64,000 bases of DNA from Macondimonas sp035325645 (GTDB lineage Bacteria; Pseudomonadota; Gammaproteobacteria; UBA5335). The stretch is taken from positions 1 to 64,000 of the forward strand of contig DAOKZK010000009.1 of the NCBI GenBank assembly GCA_035325645.1, written 5' to 3'. The notes under the pieces were generated by a model that had not been told where the DNA came from, searched no databases, and worked only from the letters and a program-made list of their open reading frames with translations. This document shows positions 27,145 to 34,676 of the stretch, one piece after another. The position numbers and the translations under genes were made by a program. Within the stretch, counting starts at the first letter, position 1. Each line of letters starts with the position of its first letter.

Positions 27145-27984
27145 ATGACGGATCGCTATGCCGTGGTGGGCCATCCGGTGTCCCACAGCAAGTCGCCATT
27201 GATCCATCGTTTGTTCGCCGAGCAGACCGGCCAGGACATGGTCTATGGAACCCTGCTCGCCCCACTCGACGGCTTTGCCGAGACGACGCGGAAGTTCTTT
27301 GCCGAAGGCGGCAAGGGACTCAACGTCACTGTGCCTTTCAAGGCAGAGGCCTTCGTGCTGGTTGACACCTGTTCGCCCCGGGCTGCACAGGCCAGCGCCG
27401 TGAACACGCTGGGCGTCGACGCCGATGGGCGCCTTTGGGGGGACAATACCGATGGGGTCGGCCTGGTGCGGGATCTCAAGGAAGCGCTGGGGTTGACGCT
27501 GTCGGAGCGCCGGCTGCTGCTGCTGGGCGCAGGGGGGGCGGCTTGCGGCATCCTCGGGCCCCTGCTGGAGGAAGGCCCGCGCGAGCTGGTGGTCGCCAAC
27601 CGGACCGCTGCCAAGGCTGAGGCGCTGGCGACTCGGTTTCGTTGCCTGGGATCGGTACGCGGGTGTGGATTGGCCGACCTGTTCGGCATCGGCGCATTCG
27701 ATCTCATCTTGAACGCGACATCCGCAAGCTTGTCCGAGGCACTGCCGGTACTGCCCTTGGGGCTGGTGGCCACTGATACGGTTTGCTACGACCTCGCCTA
27801 TGGATCGCAACCGACAGCCTTCATGCGCTGGGGGCAAGCGCAGGGCGCTGCGCGGACGGAGGATGGCTTGGGAATGCTCATCGAGCAGGCGGCGGTTGCC
27901 TTCGAGCGCTGGCGCGGTGTGCACCCCGACACGACTCGGGTACGCGAAATCCTGCGTCCGGATTCGCCCCCGGCGTCGACCTGA
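27145..27984 (+). CDS. aroE: Shikimate dehydrogenase
   Basis: AroE reduces 3-dehydroshikimate to shikimate with NADPH in aromatic amino acid synthesis. The 279-residue protein has the shikimate-binding SHSKSPLIH segment (13-21), catalytic Lys66 in NVTVPFKAEAF, the NTDG motif (101-104) and the dinucleotide loop LLLGAGGAACG. Length is that of standard AroE. It sits between hemB and a SprT-like gene in the same direction, 3 bp from the latter, so they are probably co-transcribed although functionally unrelated. Another shikimate pathway gene, aroC, lies at 43763. Confidence 0.95.
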   Translation: MTDRYAVVGHPVSHSKSPLIHRLFAEQTGQDMVYGTLLAPLDGFAETTRKFFAEGGKGLNVTVPFKAEAFVLVDTCSPRAAQASAVNTLGVDADGRLWGDNTDGVGLVRDLKEALGLTLSERRLLLLGAGGAACGILGPLLEEGPRELVVANRTAAKAEALATRFRCLGSVRGCGLADLFGIGAFDLILNATSASLSEALPVLPLGLVATDTVCYDLAYGSQPTAFMRWGQAQGAARTEDGLGMLIEQAAVAFERWRGVHPDTTRVREILRPDSPPAST

Positions 27985-27987
27985 TCC

Positions 27988-28518
27988 GTGCGCGCCTATG
28001 ATGATGCGTTGCGCTGGCTGATGGACCGGCCGGAGCAGGTGAACGCGCTCGAGCGGCACGCCGCAGACCTGGAACGCCGTGCCGCCCGGCAGGCGGGGCT
28101 GACCCCCCGTGCGCCGCAGTTGGCCTTCGATCTGCGCGGAACGTGCGCAGGCTCGGTGAACCACGCCGGCGTGATCCGCCTCAATCCCGTGCTGTTGCGG
28201 GAAAACCTGCCGGCTTTCATGGCCCAGACCATCCCGCACGAGGTAGCGCACTGGGTCGTGTTCCGCTGGCGACCGCGCGCCGCGCCACATGGCCCCGAGT
28301 GGCGTCAGGTGATGGCATGGCTCGGCGCATCGGCGCGGCGCTGTCATGATTTCGATGTCGCGCGGGCGCAGGTGCGCACCCTGCGCAGCCACCGATACCT
28401 CTGCGCCTGCCAGACGCACGAGGTCAGTGTCATTCGGCATCGACGCATGCAGAACGGGGTGATCTATCGCTGCCGGATCTGCGAGGGCGTGTTGCGCTCA
28501 CCGGCCGACACCCGGTGA
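27988..28518 (+). CDS. SprT-like zinc metalloprotease
   Basis: A 176-residue protein of the SprT family. The gluzincin-like helix HEVAH at 84-88 has the catalytic glutamate, and a third zinc ligand is likely His101 in AAPHGPEW. The C-terminal zinc ribbon has Cys139, Cys141, Cys162 and Cys165 (CAC…CRIC). Eukaryotic relatives (Spartan) cleave DNA-protein crosslinks; the bacterial function is poorly defined. Start is GTG 27988, 3 bp after aroE. Length and motif spacing fit E. coli SprT. Confidence 0.88.
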   Translation: MRAYDDALRWLMDRPEQVNALERHAADLERRAARQAGLTPRAPQLAFDLRGTCAGSVNHAGVIRLNPVLLRENLPAFMAQTIPHEVAHWVVFRWRPRAAPHGPEWRQVMAWLGASARRCHDFDVARAQVRTLRSHRYLCACQTHEVSVIRHRRMQNGVIYRCRICEGVLRSPADTR

Positions 28519-28648
28519 AGGGCGGCATGGGGACTGTTTGCCATTCGGATGTCCGCGCGGGCCGACTCGGCATCCAAAACAGGGCTACTATCTCATGGGC
28601 ATGCCGTTCGGAGTGACCCGTGGTTTGACAACAGAAGGAGCGAGTCGA

Positions 28649-28990
28649 ATGTTGAGGCAGGTTTGCGGCGTGGATGATCTGGCGGTGGGCGCCATGCAGA
28701 AGTTCGACGTGGCCGACAAATCGGTCGTCCTGTTTCGGCTGGAGGACGGCTTTTACGCCACCCAGCGCTCATGTACCCACACCTGGGGGCCGCTCGACCG
28801 CGGGCGGCTGGAACAGGGTGAGGTGGTCTGCCCGTTGCACCGCGCGCGGTTCGATGTGCGGACCGGGGCGGTCAAGCAGTGGGCCTGCTTTCCGCCGGGC
28901 GTCCAGCTGTTCAATTTCCTGCGGGGGCAAAAGCCGCTCACCACCTATCCGGTGGAGATCAAGGACGGACGCGTCTGGATCGATCTGTGA
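28649..28990 (+). CDS. Rieske [2Fe-2S] ferredoxin-like protein
   Basis: A small 113-residue Rieske domain protein. The cluster ligands are Cys42-x-His44 (SCTHTWG) and Cys61-x-x-His64 (CPLHRARFD), the standard C-x-H…C-x-x-H pattern. Without an N-terminal membrane anchor it is of the soluble ferredoxin type seen in dioxygenase electron-transfer chains or nitrite reductase small subunits (NirD). No oxygenase or reductase is encoded nearby, so its partner is unknown. ATG 28649 has AAGGAG about 8 nt upstream; the frame is open to 28538 but lacks similarity there. Confidence 0.88.
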   Translation: MLRQVCGVDDLAVGAMQKFDVADKSVVLFRLEDGFYATQRSCTHTWGPLDRGRLEQGEVVCPLHRARFDVRTGAVKQWACFPPGVQLFNFLRGQKPLTTYPVEIKDGRVWIDL

Positions 28991-29003
28991 GCGCAGGGAC
29001 GCG

Positions 29004-29037
29004 CTGAACGCTGGCCGGGCGCGGTATAATCGCGCCC
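29004..29037 (+). promoter_or_regulatory. Promoter of lysC with -10 inside an inverted repeat
   Basis: A consensus -10 TATAAT lies at 29025-29030; the -35 region (CTGAAC/GCTGAA at about 29003-29009) is weak. The hexamer lies in the loop of a perfect 7-bp inverted repeat, GGGCGCG (29017-29023) and CGCGCCC (29031-29037). Start of transcription is expected near 29037, about 70 bp before lysC. Confidence 0.6.
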
Positions 29038-29106
29038 TTTGCCCCGCTTCGCGCATCGACCCGTCCGGTCGATGCCCTGTGCATACCAAGGATTGCCCGA
29101 TTCATC

Positions 29107-30333
29107 ATGGCCCTCATCGTTCAAAAGTATGGCGGCACGTCGGTCGGCACGATCGAACGCATCGAACAGGTCGCCCGCAAGGTCATCGCTGCGCGCCGAC
29201 GCGGGGACACCGTGGTGGTCGTCGTTTCGGCGATGAGCGGGGAAACGGATCGGTTGCTCGGGCTGGCGCGCCAGATTGCGCCTCGTCCTGAGCCGCGCGA
29301 GGTCGACGTCCTGATCGCCACCGGCGAGCAGGTCACCATTGCGCTGCTGGCCATGACCTTGCAGAAGCTCGGGTGTCCGGCACGGTCCTACACCGGTGCG
29401 CAGGTGCCGATCGTCACCGACGCGGCCTACGGCAAGGCGCGCATCGCGCACATCGATGCGGCGCGCATGCAGAGCGATCTCGACGCCGGCCGGGTCGTGG
29501 TGGTGGCGGGATTCCAGGGCGTCGATGCCGAGGGCAACATCACGACCCTGGGCCGCGGCGGATCGGACACGACGGGCGTTGCCCTGGCGGCCGCGCTCGC
29601 GGCGGACGAGTGCCAGATCTTCACCGATGTCGATGGGGTCTATACCGCCGATCCGCGTATCGTCCCGACGGCCCGGCGGCTGGATCGCATCACCTTCGAG
29701 GAAATGCTCGAACTGGCCAGCCTGGGTGCCAAGGTGCTGCAGATCCGCTCGGTGGAATTTGCCGGAAAGTACAATGTGCCGCTGCGCGTCCTGTCGACTT
29801 TCCAGGAGGGTCCGGGCACGCTGATCACTTATGAGGAGCAGCAGGTGGAAGAGGTCATCATCTCCGGGATCGCGCACAACCGGGACGAGGCGCAGATCAC
29901 CGTGAGCGGCATTCCCGATCAGCCGGGCGTCGCCTATCGCGTCCTGGGGCCGGTCGCCGATGCGAACATCGAAGTGGACATGATCGTGCAGAACGTGGCC
30001 CGTGATGGCACCACCGATCTCACCTTCACGGTCCACCGCAACGACCATGAGCGGGCGCTCGACATCCTGCGCGCGCGCCAGGCCGAACTCGGGGCGCGGG
30101 AGATTTCCGGCGAGGGGGCCATCGCCAAGGTGTCCGTCGTCGGTGTCGGTATGCGCAGTCACGCAGGGGTTGCAGCCCGCATGTTTTCGGCATTGGCCGC
30201 GGAAGGCATCAACATCCGCATGATTTCGACTTCCGAGATCAAGATCTCTGTCGTGGTCGGCGAGAAGTACGTCGAATTGGCGGTGCGGGCGCTGCATGAG
30301 GCGTTCGCGCTTCACAAGGGTCCGGAACGTTAA
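29107..30333 (+). CDS. lysC: Aspartate kinase
   Basis: LysC phosphorylates L-aspartate with ATP, opening synthesis of lysine, threonine and methionine. The 408-residue protein starts with the KYGGTS motif (7-12) and has the VVVVSAMSG and GRGGSDTT kinase motifs. Two C-terminal ACT repeats (about 265-400) should bind allosteric amino acids. It is the monofunctional type with no homoserine dehydrogenase fusion. An internal start producing a separate ACT beta subunit, as in some species, cannot be ruled out. The order lysC-csrA-tRNA-Ser is widely conserved in Gammaproteobacteria. Confidence 0.96.
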   Translation: MALIVQKYGGTSVGTIERIEQVARKVIAARRRGDTVVVVVSAMSGETDRLLGLARQIAPRPEPREVDVLIATGEQVTIALLAMTLQKLGCPARSYTGAQVPIVTDAAYGKARIAHIDAARMQSDLDAGRVVVVAGFQGVDAEGNITTLGRGGSDTTGVALAAALAADECQIFTDVDGVYTADPRIVPTARRLDRITFEEMLELASLGAKVLQIRSVEFAGKYNVPLRVLSTFQEGPGTLITYEEQQVEEVIISGIAHNRDEAQITVSGIPDQPGVAYRVLGPVADANIEVDMIVQNVARDGTTDLTFTVHRNDHERALDILRARQAELGAREISGEGAIAKVSVVGVGMRSHAGVAARMFSALAAEGINIRMISTSEIKISVVVGEKYVELAVRALHEAFALHKGPER

Positions 30334-30421
30334 TGTCGAAGATTTCAGGGCCGATATCAGCGGGGACAACACAGGACGTGACCTATCCCGGATAAGCGGA
30401 TATGACGGCAAGGAGCTCTAA

Positions 30422-30622
30422 ATGCTGATTCTGACGAGACGAGTGGGTGAAACGGTCATGGTGGGCGATGAAATCACCATCACCGTGCTGGGGGTCAAGG
30501 GCAATCAGGTTCGTTTGGGAATCAATGCGCCCAAGGACGTCGCGGTGCATCGCGAAGAGATCTACCAGCGCATCAAGCACGAGCATGACGACGCAGAACC
30601 CGGCAACGCGCTCTCGCGTTGA
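30422..30622 (+). CDS. csrA: Carbon storage regulator CsrA
   Basis: A 66-residue RNA-binding post-transcriptional regulator. CsrA dimers bind GGA motifs in 5' leaders and alter translation or stability of mRNAs for central carbon use, motility and biofilm. The start MLILTRRVGETVMVGD and the core VRLGINAPKDVAVHREEIYQRI are near-identical to known CsrA proteins, including the RNA-contacting LTRR and VHREEI stretches. An AAGGAG ribosome site lies 7 nt before ATG 30422. It lies 88 bp after lysC and 102 bp before tRNA-Ser. Confidence 0.98.
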   Translation: MLILTRRVGETVMVGDEITITVLGVKGNQVRLGINAPKDVAVHREEIYQRIKHEHDDAEPGNALSR

Positions 30623-30636
30623 GCGCGCTGCGCGGC

Positions 30637-30665
30637 TTTACCCGCAAGCCGGTTGCCGATAGAAT
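30637..30665 (+). promoter_or_regulatory. Sigma-70 promoter of tRNA-Ser
   Basis: TTTACC (30637-30642) and TAGAAT (30660-30665) are spaced by 17 bp, starting about 15 bp after the csrA stop. The -10 lies within GCCGAT-AGA-ATCGGC, a perfect 6-bp inverted repeat. It gives the tRNA its own transcription, about 50 bp before the mature 5' end. Confidence 0.6.
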
Positions 30666-30724
30666 CGGCGCTCTTCTCAGGCCGCGGCCACTGCCCAAAA
30701 CGGTGGCCATGGCGACACATTTAC

Positions 30725-30815
30725 GGAGAGATGGCCGAGAGGCCGAAGGCGCTCCCCTGCTAAGGGAGTATGGGCCAAAAGCCCATCGAGGGTTCGAATC
30801 CCTCTCTCTCCGCCA
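30725..30815 (+). tRNA. tRNA-Ser (anticodon GCU)
   Basis: A 91-nt class II tRNA. The acceptor stem GGAGAGA (30725-30731) pairs with TCTCTCC (30805-30811), followed by discriminator G and an encoded CCA (30813-30815). The anticodon arm CTCCC-CTGCTAA-GGGAG carries anticodon GCT, reading AGC/AGU. The T arm is GAGGG-TTCGAAT-CCCTC, and a long variable arm (TATGGGCCAAAAGCCCATC region) is as expected for serine. Confidence 0.97.
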
Positions 30816-30993
30816 CCTTCTGTAGATGGCGTGATCAGCAACGCTGATCCGGCGCGCCGAGCGCTTCTCTGCTTGCTTCGCCCATTGCGGTCGGTTCGGA
30901 TTGCGCAATCCACACAGCCCAATCGCAAAGGAATGCTATGCTGTCGACGCGGGCATTCCGCCAATGATCAAACGCCATGCTGAGGAGGCCGTC

Positions 30994-31428
30994 ATGTACC
31001 GGGGGTATCGCGTCGCGTCGTTGATGTTCGGTTTGCTGGTGGCCTCGCTGGCGGCAGCCGAACTGCCCAGTTCGCCTGCTCCTGCCGGCGCTGCGGTCTA
31101 TTTCATCTCGCCCAAGGACGGTGAGCGTATCCGCGGTCCGGTGGTGGTTCGCTTCGGCCTGAAAGGCATGGGCGTCGCGCCGGCGGGCACCGCCAAAGAG
31201 GCAACCGGCCATCACCATCTCCTGGTCGATTGGGACCAGCCGCCCGTCAAAGGGCAACCCATCCCGTCCGATGCGCACCACAAGCACTTCGGCAACGGCC
31301 AGACCGAGACCACCTTGGATTTGGCGCCAGGTCGACACACCCTCCAGCTGTTGATGGGCGATGCCCATCACGTCCCGCATGAGCCGCCCGTGCTGTCCGA
31401 TCGCCTCACTATCGAAGTGTTGCCCTGA
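30994..31428 (+). CDS. Secreted DUF4399-type protein
   Basis: A 144-residue protein with a cleavable signal peptide (VASLMFGLLVASLAAAELP) and one domain resembling DUF4399. It begins YFISPKDGERIRGPVVVRFGL and continues with ATGHHHLLVD, AHHKHFGNGQTE, LAPGRHTLQL and GDAHHVPHEPPVLSD. The clustered histidines suggest periplasmic metal binding, but no function has been established for the family. ATG 30994 has GAGGAGG about 6 nt upstream; the frame is open further upstream but without a signal sequence at its start. Confidence 0.8.
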   Translation: MYRGYRVASLMFGLLVASLAAAELPSSPAPAGAAVYFISPKDGERIRGPVVVRFGLKGMGVAPAGTAKEATGHHHLLVDWDQPPVKGQPIPSDAHHKHFGNGQTETTLDLAPGRHTLQLLMGDAHHVPHEPPVLSDRLTIEVLP

Positions 31429-31507
31429 GCCGGCAGCCACGCCGTTTGCGCGGGAGCGTCCACGGTTGAGCGTATTGCAGATCGAAGAGGCGGGGGGTTG
31501 CCCCAGC

Positions 31508-32248
31508 ATGCCCGCACAAGCCGGCGTGGACGTCAAGGCCGCCTACCTCGCTACCCATGACGGCGTGATGGTCTATGACGCGAGCCGCATCAACACCCCC
31601 GGCGCGCATTGCTTCGATCCCGACTATTGGTCCGGGCATGCCGACGTCCTGCCGGTTCCCGGTGGCCGCGCTCGCGTGCTGCGTATCGTCCAGCCTGGCC
31701 AGGACTGGATCTTGCGACACTTCCACCGGGGCGGCTGGATGGGCGCCATCACGGCGGATCGGTATCTTTGGACGGGATTGGCGCGCAGTCGACCGTGGCG
31801 CGAATGGCACCTTTTGTATGACCTGTACCGGGCGGGGTTTCCGGTCCCGCGTCCGATCGCTGCCCGCGTGCAGCGCATCCAGCGCTGGTGGTATCGGGCG
31901 GATCTCATCAGCGAGTGGGTCGATGGCGAGCCGCTCTCGGTGATTTTGCGCCGCGCCGTCGTCCCGCAGCGTCTGTGGTACCGCATCGGGGTACAGATCC
32001 GCCGCTTTCACCAGGCTGGCATTTACCACGCCGATCTCAATCTCGACAATATTCTCATCGAGCCGGATCAGCGGGTCTGTCTTCTGGACTTCGACAAGAG
32101 CGGTCGTCGGCCGCCGCGGGCGTCCTGGCAACGTGCGAATCTGCGCCGCCTGCAACGCTCTCTGCTGAAGGCACAGGTTCGTACACCTGATCTCGCCTTC
32201 TCGGCAGGCGATTGGGACGAACTGCTGAGCGGTTACGCGGAGGGCTGA
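31508..32248 (+). CDS. kdkA: 3-deoxy-D-manno-octulosonate (Kdo) kinase
   Basis: KdkA phosphorylates Kdo on the lipid A-Kdo core, at the membrane. The 246-residue protein has the family segment LRHFHRGGWMGAITADRYLWTG (about 69-90), followed by a kinase core with the catalytic HADLNLDN at 174-181 and the metal-binding DFD at 194-196. ATG 31508 is the first methionine in register with known KdkA length; upstream the frame stays open. The last 16 bp overlap the 3' end of lpxL on the opposite strand. It forms an LPS cluster with lpxL, hldE and waaA. Confidence 0.9.
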   Translation: MPAQAGVDVKAAYLATHDGVMVYDASRINTPGAHCFDPDYWSGHADVLPVPGGRARVLRIVQPGQDWILRHFHRGGWMGAITADRYLWTGLARSRPWREWHLLYDLYRAGFPVPRPIAARVQRIQRWWYRADLISEWVDGEPLSVILRRAVVPQRLWYRIGVQIRRFHQAGIYHADLNLDNILIEPDQRVCLLDFDKSGRRPPRASWQRANLRRLQRSLLKAQVRTPDLAFSAGDWDELLSGYAEG

Positions 32249-33159
32249 CCGCGCGCGTAGACGTCCGGTAAGGGCGCCGGCCGTTTCTTGAACCGTTCGT
32301 GGACCCACAGGTATTGCTCGGGGCAGCACCGGATCTGCGCTTCCAGAATCCGGTTCTGCCGCGCCGTATCCGCTACCGGATCATCGCTCGGGAAATCGTC
32401 GAGCGGTGGGTCGATCCGGATCAGGTATTGCCCCGTTTCCAGGCGACGCTCCATGTAAAACGGCAGCACAGCAGCACCGGTCATGCGCGCCAGACGTGTG
32501 GTGCCCGTATTGGTCGGCGCGGGATGACCGAAGAACGGCACGAGCGCGCTGTTGCGGCCGCGATAGTTCTGATCGGGGGCGTACCAGATCGTGCGTCCCT
32601 GCCGCAGCGCGCGCACCATGGCGCGGATGTCATGGCGCTCGATGGCATGGCGAAAGCGGCGCTTGCGATGACCGCCGAGGAAGTGCTCGATGACCGGGTT
32701 GTCCTGTGGCCGGAACAGGATGTCCACATCCGCGTGGGGCGCGAACAGCCGGCCGCAGATGTCGATCGACGTGAAGTGTCCGCTCAGCAGGATGGCACCC
32801 TGACCGCGTGCCTGCACCGCCTGCAAATGCTCCAGCCCCTCCAGCGTGAGCCGCCGGTCGATCGCGCCAGCGGGCGCCCACCACGACATGGGCAGTTCGA
32901 CGATGCCCATGCCGAGGGATTCGAAGTGTCGGCGCAGCAGGGTCCGTCGTTCAGATGGGCTCAACTCGGGGAAACACAGCGCAAGGTTGCGCTCGGCCAC
33001 GTGGCGCCGCCGCCGGATGGCGTGGTACGCCAACCGCCCCAGCGCTCGACCGGTGGCGAGCTGTATCCGGTAAGGGGTCTGGGCGATCAACCACAGCACA
33101 CCCATCAGGATCCATGTGGGCCAGTGACGGGGATGGATCAGGCGCGGTGGTGCTGCCAT
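32233..33159 (-). CDS. lpxL: Lipid A lauroyl-type acyltransferase
   Basis: A 308-residue acyltransferase of the LpxL/LpxM (HtrB) family, adding a secondary acyl chain to Kdo-lipid A at the inner membrane. It has an N-terminal membrane anchor (TWILMGVLWLIAQTPYRIQL), the catalytic HX4D in LLSGHFTSIDICG (His128, Asp133) and the NYRGRNSALVPFFG and TGTTRLARMTGAAVLPF segments. The exact acyl donor is uncertain, so LpxL is the nearest label. It diverges from hldE and converges on kdkA. Confidence 0.9.
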   Translation of the reverse strand: MAAPPRLIHPRHWPTWILMGVLWLIAQTPYRIQLATGRALGRLAYHAIRRRRHVAERNLALCFPELSPSERRTLLRRHFESLGMGIVELPMSWWAPAGAIDRRLTLEGLEHLQAVQARGQGAILLSGHFTSIDICGRLFAPHADVDILFRPQDNPVIEHFLGGHRKRRFRHAIERHDIRAMVRALRQGRTIWYAPDQNYRGRNSALVPFFGHPAPTNTGTTRLARMTGAAVLPFYMERRLETGQYLIRIDPPLDDFPSDDPVADTARQNRILEAQIRCCPEQYLWVHERFKKRPAPLPDVYARGQPSA

Positions 33160-33212
33160 GCGGAAGTGCTCTGTGCCGAAAGGTGCAGTCTATCAAGACC
33201 GTCATGGGCCTG

Positions 33213-33221
33213 TGTTATGAT
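33213..33221 (+). promoter_or_regulatory. Extended -10 promoter of hldE
   Basis: TGTTATGAT is an extended -10 (TG-N-TATGAT, 33216-33221). No good -35 is present at 16-18 bp. Predicted transcription start is about 33228, giving a 30-nt leader to the hldE ATG. It lies 54 bp from the divergent lpxL start. Confidence 0.5.
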
Positions 33222-33257
33222 CCGGCCACTTTCCGAAGGCGCCCGAATATCATTCAT

Positions 33258-34676
33258 ATGTATGATTTCAAAGGATTAAAGGCGCTCGTAGCGGGCGATG
33301 TAATGCTCGATCGCTACTGGCAGGGCGACACAGTGCGAATTTCACCCGAAGCGCCGGTGCCGGTCGTTCGGGTCACGGGTACCGAAGATCGGGTCGGGGG
33401 CGCGGGAAACGTGGCCCTGAATCTCGCTGCGCTCGGCATCCAGACGTATCTGGTCGGGTTGTGTGGTGACGACGAAGCCGCCGAACGGCTGCGCGCGCAA
33501 CTGTCAGCGGCTGGTGTCGATGCACACCTGTCGGTTGTGCCCAATTGCCCGACCATCACCAAGCTGCGGATTCTCAGTCGTCATCAGCAGCTCCTGCGCC
33601 TGGATTTCGAAACGCCTTTTCCGGATCAGGCAGGAAACGATGTTCTCGAAGCGTTCGCCGCCTTGCTTGAAGGGATCGACGTGCTGGTGCTGTCCGATTA
33701 CGGCAAGGGGACCTTGCGTCAGGCACCGGCCCTGATCGCGGCGGCGCGAGCCGCCGGGATTCCCGTGCTGGTCGATCCGAAGGGCAACGACTTCGGGCGC
33801 TATCGCGGGGCCACCGCTTTGACACCGAATCTCAACGAATTTCTCGCCGTGGCAGGATCCGGTCCGGTACCGGTCGATCTCGCCGCGGCTGGCGATGAAT
33901 GGTGCCGCAAACTGGATCTCGAGCGTCTGATCGTCACGCGGGGCGAGGAAGGCATCAGTCTGTTCGACGGCACGGGCGGTCACGATCACTTGCCGGCGCG
34001 GGCGCGCGATGTGTTCGACGTGACCGGCGCGGGCGATACCGTGATTGCCGTGCTCGCCGCCTGTCGCGCGCGGGGCGTGGCATGGCAGGAGGCTGCTGCC
34101 TTGGCCAACGTCGCTGCCGGCTGGGTGGTGGGCTGCCTGGGGACGGTGCCGATCAGCGCGGCGCAATTGCGCCAGGCTGCCGGCGAGTCGGCGGATGAGC
34201 ATCGGGGTGTTTTCGAGGCGTCCGCCTTGATCGATGCCGCCAAGCGCGCCCGTGCCAAGGGCGAACGGATCGTGATGACCAACGGCTGCTTCGACGTCCT
34301 GCACCCGGGACACATCCGCTATCTGGAGCAGGCTCGCGCTTTGGGTGATCGGCTCATCGTGGCCGTGAACGATGACGATTCGGTGCGCCGGCTCAAGGGC
34401 CCGCAACGGCCGATCAACCCGCTGGCGGACCGCATGGCCATGCTGGCGGCGCTGACGTGTGTCGACTGGGTGGTGTCATTCAGCGAAGACACCCCTGCGC
34501 GTCTGATCGGCGCCGTAAAGCCTGATGTGTTGGTCAAGGGCGGCGATTACGCCATTGATGAGATTGCCGGGGGCGATCAGGTGCGGGCCGGCGGTGGGGA
34601 GGTGCGCGTACTGCCTTTCCTGCCGGGCTATTCGACGACGGGGCTGCTGGAGCGCGTGCGCCGAGGGGAAGGCTGA
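33258..34676 (+). CDS. hldE: Bifunctional heptose-7-phosphate kinase / heptose-1-phosphate adenylyltransferase
   Basis: HldE makes ADP-heptose precursor for LPS inner core. The 472-residue protein has a PfkB/ribokinase-type kinase domain first (about 1-315), with GGAGNVALNLAALG and the ATP-binding DVTGAGDTV. The nucleotidyltransferase domain starts at about 341 with TNGCFDVLHPGHIRYLEQA, including the HxGH motif. ATG 33258 is in the expected place; the frame is open to 32955 but the upstream part is antisense to lpxL. Its TGA overlaps the waaA ATG (TGATG), so the two are translationally coupled. Confidence 0.96.
   Translation: MYDFKGLKALVAGDVMLDRYWQGDTVRISPEAPVPVVRVTGTEDRVGGAGNVALNLAALGIQTYLVGLCGDDEAAERLRAQLSAAGVDAHLSVVPNCPTITKLRILSRHQQLLRLDFETPFPDQAGNDVLEAFAALLEGIDVLVLSDYGKGTLRQAPALIAAARAAGIPVLVDPKGNDFGRYRGATALTPNLNEFLAVAGSGPVPVDLAAAGDEWCRKLDLERLIVTRGEEGISLFDGTGGHDHLPARARDVFDVTGAGDTVIAVLAACRARGVAWQEAAALANVAAGWVVGCLGTVPISAAQLRQAAGESADEHRGVFEASALIDAAKRARAKGERIVMTNGCFDVLHPGHIRYLEQARALGDRLIVAVNDDDSVRRLKGPQRPINPLADRMAMLAALTCVDWVVSFSEDTPARLIGAVKPDVLVKGGDYAIDEIAGGDQVRAGGGEVRVLPFLPGYSTTGLLERVRRGEG

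Noticed and set aside
28619..28649. TTGACA at 28625-28630 as a -35 for the Rieske gene
   Set aside because: A matching -10 would fall past the ribosome site and start codon.
30725..30993. Integration site at tRNA-Ser
   Set aside because: No integrase, direct repeat of the tRNA 3' end or foreign gene follows; the downstream gene is ordinary.
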